Both the position numbers and the translations under genes were made by a program. From an uncultured Lachnospiraceae bacterium (lineage in GTDB: Bacteria; Bacillota; Clostridia; Lachnospirales; Lachnospiraceae), in contig CAJTZB010000073.1 in NCBI GenBank assembly GCA_910583815.1, forward strand, positions 1-11,480: a DNA stretch of 11,480 nucleotides, read 5' to 3'. Shown one piece after another: positions 7,003-11,480 of this stretch. The notes under the pieces are model-generated. The model saw only the letters and a list, made by a program, of their open reading frames with translations, was not told the origin of the DNA and searched no databases. The first letter of the stretch is position 1. Each line of letters starts with the position of its first letter.

Positions 7003-7038
7003 ATTTCTTTACGAAGTTCTTTACCGTTTTCTTTACGG
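7003..7038 (+). promoter_or_regulatory. Three tandem 12-mers sharing TTCTTTAC, probable regulator binding site
   Basis: ATTTCTTTACGA (7003-7014), AGTTCTTTACCG (7015-7026) and TTTTCTTTACGG (7027-7038) lie head to tail with an exact 12-bp period; the common core is TTCTTTAC. OmpR-family regulators bind direct repeats about one helical turn apart, and these sit 10 bp after the regulator's stop and 80 bp before the ATPase start. That makes them the likely operator of the transporter-kinase operon. A degenerate copy (ATCTTTCC, 6994-7001) precedes them. The third copy also forms a small ACCGT/ACGGT stem (7023-7039). Confidence 0.6.
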
Positions 7039-7064
7039 TGTTTTGGTAGAGTATCTGTATCAAA

Positions 7065-7100
7065 GAAAGAACAAAATATCTATGAATACCGTGTTCTTTC
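7065..7100 (+). repeat. Inverted repeat in the leader of the ABC transporter operon
   Basis: GAAAGAAC (7065-7072) and GTTCTTTC (7093-7100) are exact reverse complements separated by 20 bases. The second arm resembles the TTCTTTAC core of the upstream 12-mers. It ends just before the ATPase ribosome binding site GGAAAGGG (7101-7108). It could be extra regulator half-sites or an RNA hairpin affecting translation. Confidence 0.45.
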
Positions 7101-7117
7101 GGAAAGGGATGGCAGAT

Positions 7118-8044
7118 ATGGAAAACTTTAAAGAGTATGTTTTAAGGACAACGGCGTTAAATAAGACATACGGAAACTTCAAGGCACTGGCCGGACTGTC
7201 CATGAATGTTCCCAAAGGGGCAATCTATGGATTTGTCGGAAAGAACGGTGCCGGAAAAACAACTTTGATACGGCTGATTTGTGGGCTGCAGGAGCCGACT
7301 TCCGGCGAATATACAATCTATGGAAAGAAGAATACCGAAAAAGATGTTGCAAAGTCGCGCAGGAGGATGGGAGCTGTTGTAGAAACGCCGTCAATTTACC
7401 TTGATATGACGGCAGAAGATAATTTAAAGCAGCAGTACCGTGTGCTTGGGCTTCCGTCTTTTGACGGACTGCATGATATTTTAAAGCTTGTAGGGCTTGA
7501 GAATACAGGAAAAAAGAAAGTAAGGCATTTTTCTTTGGGTATGCGCCAAAGGCTTGGGATTGCGATAGCACTTACGGGCAGTCCGGATTTTTTGGTACTG
7601 GATGAGCCGGCAAATGGCCTGGACCCACAGGGCATTATTGAAATACGAGAACTGATTTTAAAATTAAATCGTGAACAGCAGATTACAATTCTGATTTCCA
7701 GCCATATTCTTGATGAGCTTTCCAAGCTTGCAACGCATTATGGATTTATTGACAATGGACGCCTTGTAAAAGAAATGAGTGCGAAGGAGTTAGAGGATGC
7801 CTGCAGAAAATGCGTCCGTATGGAGGTAAACGATACAAAAGCGCTTGCGCTCGTGCTTGATAAGATGGGAGTCAGCTATAAAATCATTTCTGGCACGGAA
7901 GCTGATGTCTATGCTAAACTCAAGGTATCCGATTTGGCCTTGACGCTTAACAAGGCAAACTGTGAAGTGCTTTCGATGCAGGAGCATGATGAGACACTGG
8001 AAAGCTATTATATCAGCCTGATAGGAGGTGGCAGCCATGCGTAA
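7118..8044 (+). CDS. ABC transporter ATPase, LanF/BcrA-like (peptide antibiotic resistance type)
   Basis: A 308-residue cytoplasmic ATPase that would power the membrane partner encoded next. It has Walker A GKNGAGKTT (41-49), signature FSLGMRQRL (138-146), Walker B FLVLDEP (158-164) and the switch His in SSHIL (H196). Where most ABC proteins have the Q-loop Gln, the sequence reads ETPSIYLDMTAEDNL (89-103), with Glu at 89. This E-loop is known from LanF proteins of lantibiotic immunity transporters. About 80 residues follow the ATPase core, as in BcrA-type proteins. The ATG at 7118 is chosen because GGAAAGGG (7101-7108) lies 9 bases before it; in-frame starts at 7109 and 7043 are poorly placed. 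It overlaps the permease gene by 8 bases. The substrate, a lantibiotic, bacitracin-like or host peptide, is not determined. Confidence 0.93.
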   Translation: MENFKEYVLRTTALNKTYGNFKALAGLSMNVPKGAIYGFVGKNGAGKTTLIRLICGLQEPTSGEYTIYGKKNTEKDVAKSRRRMGAVVETPSIYLDMTAEDNLKQQYRVLGLPSFDGLHDILKLVGLENTGKKKVRHFSLGMRQRLGIAIALTGSPDFLVLDEPANGLDPQGIIEIRELILKLNREQQITILISSHILDELSKLATHYGFIDNGRLVKEMSAKELEDACRKCVRMEVNDTKALALVLDKMGVSYKIISGTEADVYAKLKVSDLALTLNKANCEVLSMQEHDETLESYYISLIGGGSHA

Positions 8045-8864
8045 ACTTCTGTCGGCACAATGTTCCAGGCTTCTGAAGAATAAAGTATTTTGGCTGGAAC
8101 TGCTGTTTATGTTTGGCATGGGAGTTTGTTCTGCCCTTATGCCGTATCTTGACAATGTCCGCTACGGAGAGCATAGCAGGGTGGATAATATGCTGTTTAA
8201 TTATATTGTACTTATGGGTCTGTGTACGCCTGTCTTTTGCAGCCTGTTTTCTGGTACGGAGTACAGTGACGGTACGATTCGCAATAAACTGATTGTCGGA
8301 CATACAAGGTTCTCGGTCTATTGCTCCAGCTTACTGGTCAGTCTGTCGGCATCTATTTCTGTAGCGCTTGCTTTTGTTCTGCCTTATATGGTGCTTGGGT
8401 TTAGTATGCTGGAAGCTCCAAAAGCATCTGCAGGGGTTCTCTTTTTTATGGCTCTGCTTAGTCTTTTTGTTATTACTGCATATGTGTCCATCTTCCATAT
8501 GCTCTCCATGCTGATTACAAAGAAATCGACTTCTGCGGTAATCTGTATGCTTGCGTTTATTGTGTTGTTTGTTCTGGCGATAGTAATAAAAGGAAAACTG
8601 GATGCGCCGGAGTTTGTACAGAACTATTCTATGACGATTGATGGGATAGAACAGATGTCTCCGGAACCGAATCCAAAGTATCTGCTGCCGGAAGCGCGCA
8701 GGGTTTATCAGTTCTTTTTTGAAGTCCTGCCATCCGGCCAGAGCCTGCAGATTGCGGCTATAAATGTTGTTCATCCATACTTGCTGATGCTGTATTCTGC
8801 AGTGACAAGCGCTGCAATAACAGTTTTAGGGATTTTCTTCTTTAAGAAAAAGAATCTGAAGTAG
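8037..8864 (+). CDS. ABC-2 family permease of the peptide-resistance transporter
   Basis: A 275-residue membrane protein with about six hydrophobic segments, near residues 17-36, 54-72, 96-121, 133-160, 166-186 and 247-269. Between segments 2 and 3 lies FSGTEYSDGTIRNKLIVGHTR (71-91), the cytoplasmic stretch typical of ABC-2 permeases that contacts the ATPase. A polar loop of about 60 residues (187-246) before the last segment is probably extracytoplasmic and may meet the substrate. The start at 8037 has AGGAGG (8023-8028) 8 bases upstream and overlaps the end of the ATPase gene (ATGCGTAA), suggesting translational coupling. Only one permease gene is present, whereas LanEG systems use two, so a homodimer is inferred. 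It ends in a lysine-rich tail. Confidence 0.9.
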   Translation: MRKLLSAQCSRLLKNKVFWLELLFMFGMGVCSALMPYLDNVRYGEHSRVDNMLFNYIVLMGLCTPVFCSLFSGTEYSDGTIRNKLIVGHTRFSVYCSSLLVSLSASISVALAFVLPYMVLGFSMLEAPKASAGVLFFMALLSLFVITAYVSIFHMLSMLITKKSTSAVICMLAFIVLFVLAIVIKGKLDAPEFVQNYSMTIDGIEQMSPEPNPKYLLPEARRVYQFFFEVLPSGQSLQIAAINVVHPYLLMLYSAVTSAAITVLGIFFFKKKNLK

Positions 8865-8890
8865 AAGATAGGTGATAGAACGGAGGTCAT

Positions 8891-9823
8891 ATGGGAGTCT
8901 GGTTGTGGGTTTTGCTTGGCGTGCTTGCTGTGATTTGTATTGTTTTAGGTGTGAAGGTATGGGTTCTTCAGGCAGCAGCAAAAGAAATTGAGGCGGCATT
9001 TGCCGACAAATTTATCACAGACACCAATACCTTAGTTGATATTTCAACGAGCAACAAAGCCATGCGCAGACTGGCAAGAAGCATCAATGTACAGCTGCGC
9101 AGGCTTCGTGCCGAACGGCATCGTCTCAGGCAGGGCGATATGGAACTGAAAACTGCCATTACAAATATTTCTCATGATTTGCGCACGCCTCTGACTGCAA
9201 TTTTTGGATATTTGGATTTGCTTGAGGAAGAGGAACTGTCAGAGGAGGCAAGGCGTTATCTTGCCATTATTAAGGATCGCACAGGGCTTTTGGAAAAACT
9301 GACAAAAGAACTGTTTTCTTATTCGGTGATTCTTGCAACAGAGGAATCTTTAAAGAAAGAACAGATAGTTCTGAACGCAGTGCTGGAAGAGAGTATTGCG
9401 GCATTTTATGCGGTTCTGTCAGAACGTGGCATTACTCCTAATATTTCTATTCCAGAGTGCAAGGTGATTCGTTTTTTGGATCGTTCTGCACTTTCTCGCA
9501 TTTTTTCCAATCTTTTAAATAATGCAATGAAATACAGTGACGGTGATTTGGATATTTCACTGTCAGAAACAGGAAAAATCATATTTTCCAATACTTCTGC
9601 AGGGCTGGATGCAGTATCGGTCGGCAAGCTGTTTGAGCGTTTTTATACGTTAGAAGCAGCAAGGAATTCGACAGGGCTGGGGCTTGCTATTACAAAGACT
9701 TTGACAGAGTCAATGGGAGGCAGTGTTTCTGCCGGTTACAAAGACGGACGCCTGAGCATCTGCATTTTCTTTGCCAAGGAAGACGGCAGACAAGCATATC
9801 ATGGAAAAAAACACATAAAATGA
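8891..9823 (+). CDS. Sensor histidine kinase, single N-terminal membrane segment
   Basis: A 310-residue kinase that should phosphorylate the response regulator at 6331-6993. One membrane segment (about 3-26) is followed by a charged, helix-prone linker (28-88). The phosphoacceptor is H95 in ISHDLRTPL, the N box is NLLNNAMKYS (207-216) and the G2 box is TGLGLAI (261-267). The usual G1 box DxGxG is replaced by FSNTSAGL (232-239), a feature of small Firmicute kinases linked to transporters. There is no extracellular sensor domain and no second membrane segment, so the signal probably comes from the neighbouring transporter, as in BceS-type sensing; this is inference. GGAGGT (8882-8887) is only 3-4 bases before the ATG. 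It lies 26 bp after the permease and is the last gene of the operon. Confidence 0.92.
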   Translation: MGVWLWVLLGVLAVICIVLGVKVWVLQAAAKEIEAAFADKFITDTNTLVDISTSNKAMRRLARSINVQLRRLRAERHRLRQGDMELKTAITNISHDLRTPLTAIFGYLDLLEEEELSEEARRYLAIIKDRTGLLEKLTKELFSYSVILATEESLKKEQIVLNAVLEESIAAFYAVLSERGITPNISIPECKVIRFLDRSALSRIFSNLLNNAMKYSDGDLDISLSETGKIIFSNTSAGLDAVSVGKLFERFYTLEAARNSTGLGLAITKTLTESMGGSVSAGYKDGRLSICIFFAKEDGRQAYHGKKHIK

Positions 9824-9827
9824 TACC

Positions 9828-9883
9828 AGCGTCAGTGTACAGAGACGTACGCCAACGCTAGTGTCAGTGTACGGATGGTTTTT
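9828..9883 (+). terminator. Terminator-like hairpins after the kinase gene
   Basis: AGCGT (9828-9832) pairs with ACGCT (9855-9859) and GTGTAC (9835-9840) with GTACGC (9847-9852, one G-T pair). Alternatively CGTACGC (9846-9852) pairs with GTGTACG (9867-9873, one G-T pair). A run of five T follows at 9879-9883. The stems are imperfect and the T-run is short, so termination is probable rather than certain. GTCAGTGTAC occurs twice (9831-9840 and 9863-9872), which creates the competing pairings. Confidence 0.45.
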
Positions 9884-9938
9884 CGCTGTGTGCACCTACA
9901 ATCTGGCATCATAAAATAGAAATAAGGCGAATTTTCTA

Positions 9939-9968
9939 TTGACAAACAAGGGAAAAGAGCTTTACAAT
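9939..9968 (+). promoter_or_regulatory. Promoter of serC
   Basis: TTGACA (9939-9944), 18 bp, then TACAAT (9963-9968). The predicted start near 9975 gives a leader of about 140 nt. ATTGAC occurs again at 9975-9980 and inverted (GTCAAT) at 9999-10004, a possible operator or secondary -35. No T-box signature is seen in the leader. Confidence 0.7.
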
Positions 9969-10073
9969 AGCTACATTGACAGTTTAACAGATTAAAGCGT
10001 CAATAAGTCATAAAATTATAGTGAGAAATCAAATTATATCAGTACAAAGAAACTGCAAGCAGAAGAGCGACGT

Positions 10074-10093
10074 TGCTGCCACATAAGGCGGCA
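10074..10093 (+). other. Hairpin in the serC leader
   Basis: TGCTGCC (10074-10080) pairs with GGCGGCA (10087-10093) around a 6-base loop, with one G-T pair. It ends 15 bp before the GGAGGGG ribosome binding site (10109-10115). No T-run follows. It may influence translation, but nothing in the sequence proves it. Confidence 0.4.
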
Positions 10094-10118
10094 CAGTTGC
10101 TTTGGAATGGAGGGGCAT

Positions 10119-11201
10119 ATGGAGAGAGTATACAATTTTTCGGCGGGGCCTGCAGTGCTTCCGGAAGAAGTGTTAAAGGAAGCAGCGGCAGAGATGTTAA
10201 ATTATAATGGAACCGGAATGTCCGTTATGGAAATGAGCCATCGCTCAAAGGCGTACGAAGCGATTATTCAGACGGCAGAGCAGGATCTGCGTGATCTGCT
10301 CCAAGTGCCGGATAACTATAAAATCCTGTTTCTTCAGGGTGGTGCATCCCAGCAGTTTGCAATGATTCCAATGAACCTGATGAAGAACAAGGTGGCAGAC
10401 TATATTATCACTGGACAGTGGGCAAAGAAAGCATATGCGGAGGCAAAGATTTATGGTACGGCGAATGCAGTTGCTTCGTCGGCCGACCAGACATTTTCGT
10501 ATATACCGGACTGCTCCGACCTGCCAATCAGTGAGAATGCGGACTACGTATATATTTGCGAAAACAATACGATTTATGGGACAAAGTTTAAGCAGCTTCC
10601 AAATACAAAAGGAAAGACACTGGTTGCGGATGTCTCTTCGTGTTTTTTATCAGAGCCAGCAGATATTACAAAATATGGAATCATGTATGGCGGAGTACAG
10701 AAAAATATTGGGCCTGCCGGAGTGGTCATTGTTATTATCAGGGAAGATTTGATTACAGAGGACACTTTGCCCGGAACTCCAACCATGTTAAAATATAAAA
10801 TCCATGCAGACAACGCATCGCTTTACAATACGCCTCCTGCTTATGGAATCTATATCTGCGGAAAAGTATTTCAGTGGCTGAAACGTATGGGTGGACTGGA
10901 AGCAATGAAAGCGAAAAATGAAGAAAAAGCAAAGCTTCTGTATGATTTCTTAGATGAGAGCCGTCTGTTTACCGGAACCGTCCGTAAAGAGGACCGTTCC
11001 CTTATGAATGTTCCGTTTATCACCGGAAACGAAGAACTGGATGCAAAGTTTGTAAAAGAAGCCAAGGCAGCAGGACTGGAAAATTTAAAAGGACACCGTA
11101 CCGTCGGAGGCATGCGCGCAAGCATCTACAACGCAATGCCGAAAGCAGGCGTAGAAAAGCTGGTCGAATTCATGAGTGATTTTGAAAAGAAAAACCATTA
11201 G
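10119..11201 (+). CDS. serC: Phosphoserine aminotransferase
   Basis: A 360-residue pyridoxal-phosphate enzyme that converts 3-phosphohydroxypyruvate and glutamate to phosphoserine and 2-oxoglutarate, the second step of serine synthesis; it can also serve vitamin B6 synthesis in some bacteria. The N-terminus YNFSAGPAVLPEEVL (5-19), the phosphate-binding GGASQQF (74-80), D171 in VADVSS and the cofactor lysine K195 in GGVQKNIGPAG are all seen, as is HRTVGGMRASIYNAM near the C-terminus. The length is normal. The frame is open from an ATG at 10107, but the ATG at 10119 gives the family's usual start and follows GGAGGGG (10109-10115). The usual partner serA is not seen before the window ends, and a tandem repeat array begins at the stop codon. 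Confidence 0.97.
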   Translation: MERVYNFSAGPAVLPEEVLKEAAAEMLNYNGTGMSVMEMSHRSKAYEAIIQTAEQDLRDLLQVPDNYKILFLQGGASQQFAMIPMNLMKNKVADYIITGQWAKKAYAEAKIYGTANAVASSADQTFSYIPDCSDLPISENADYVYICENNTIYGTKFKQLPNTKGKTLVADVSSCFLSEPADITKYGIMYGGVQKNIGPAGVVIVIIREDLITEDTLPGTPTMLKYKIHADNASLYNTPPAYGIYICGKVFQWLKRMGGLEAMKAKNEEKAKLLYDFLDESRLFTGTVRKEDRSLMNVPFITGNEELDAKFVKEAKAAGLENLKGHRTVGGMRASIYNAMPKAGVEKLVEFMSDFEKKNH

Positions 11202-11480
11202 GATGTGCCAGAAGGGCTGTTGCGGAACTCGAAAACAGCAAGCAGCCGGACGGTACACAGCTTGTTTTCGGACGCGGAAGCGGCTGAAAACTAAGCTAGT
11301 TCAGAGTGTACAGGAAGGCTGCTTGCGGAACTCGAAAACAGCAAGCAGCCGGACGGTACACAGCTTGTTTTCGGACGCGGAAGCGGCTGAAAACTAAGCT
11401 AGTTCAGAGTGTACAGGAAGGCTGCTTGCGGAACTCGAAAACAGCAAGCAGCCGGACGGTACACAGCTTGTTTTCGGACG
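11202..11480. repeat. 103-bp tandem repeat array after serC, running off the window
   Basis: The motif GCGGAACTCG recurs at 11222, 11325 and 11428, an exact 103-bp period. The units 11222-11324 and 11325-11427 are identical, and the third matches as far as the window edge. The stretch 11202-11221 looks like a degenerate end of a preceding unit. Within a unit, GGCTGCTTGC (11317-11326) and GCAAGCAGCC (11341-11350) form a perfect 10-bp stem with a 14-base loop. Competing with it, CGAAAAC plus AAGC (11230-11243) pair with GCTT plus GTTTTCG (11260-11270). GTACAC and GTGTAC also pair. Because 103 is not a multiple of 3, a reading frame cannot continue as a protein repeat, and stop codons occur in the units. 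A structured RNA, a mobile intergenic repeat or a recombination hotspot are possible. Confidence 0.88.

Noticed and set aside
9835..9842. Link between the post-kinase region and the serC repeat through shared AGTGTACAG
   Set aside because: A shared 9-mer (9834-9842 and 11304-11312) is easily expected by chance in a window of this size, and the flanks do not match.
11176..11397. 73-codon frame spanning the end of serC and the repeat array
   Set aside because: It overlaps serC, lacks a ribosome binding site, and the 103-bp period shifts frame between units, so it is not a repeat protein.
11202..11480. CRISPR array
   Set aside because: The whole 103-bp period is identical between units, with no variable spacers, and no cas gene is near.

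Overview
The window looks like chromosomal DNA of an anaerobic Firmicute, most likely a Lachnospiraceae-type Clostridia. The reasons are moderate GC, strong AGGAGG ribosome binding sites, textbook TTGACA/TATAAT promoters, a clostridial-style acetolactate synthase C-terminus, and a BirA of the short type without a DNA-binding domain. This assignment is inference from style and recognised proteins; no marker gene is present.

Layout. Positions 1-349 are AT-rich and non-coding as far as I can tell. They hold a perfect 22-bp palindrome, a CodY-box-like 15-mer and the promoter of the first gene. A DNA-deoxyinosine/uracil glycosylase gene (350-847, +) converges on a small unknown gene (844-1083, -), and their stop codons overlap. 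A YgjP-type zinc metallopeptidase (1214-1939) and a biotin-protein ligase (1973-2773) follow on the + strand as a likely pair. A strong promoter at 2843-2871 then drives ilvD (2912-4579) and ilvB (4594-6264), two steps of branched-chain amino acid synthesis; ilvC and ilvN are not in the window.

A 13-bp hairpin without a T-tract separates ilvB from a four-gene sensing and transport module: OmpR-family response regulator (6331-6993), ABC ATPase (7118-8044), six-segment ABC-2 permease (8037-8864) and sensor kinase (8891-9823). The ATPase has Glu where the Q-loop Gln normally sits, the 'E-loop' known from lantibiotic immunity transporters (LanF). The module therefore probably senses and removes a peptide antibiotic or similar membrane-active compound. 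Between regulator and ATPase lie three tandem 12-mers sharing TTCTTTAC, the best candidate for the regulator's own binding site. No lantibiotic precursor or modification gene is visible, so it looks like a stand-alone defence module set among amino acid biosynthesis genes.

After a terminator-like region, serC (10119-11201), the serine-pathway aminotransferase, is transcribed from its own promoter with a leader of roughly 140 nt. Directly after its stop codon a 103-bp tandem repeat begins. It has two full units that are identical plus a third cut by the window edge, and each carries alternative hairpins. This array and the regulator's 12-mer repeats are the least ordinary structures here.
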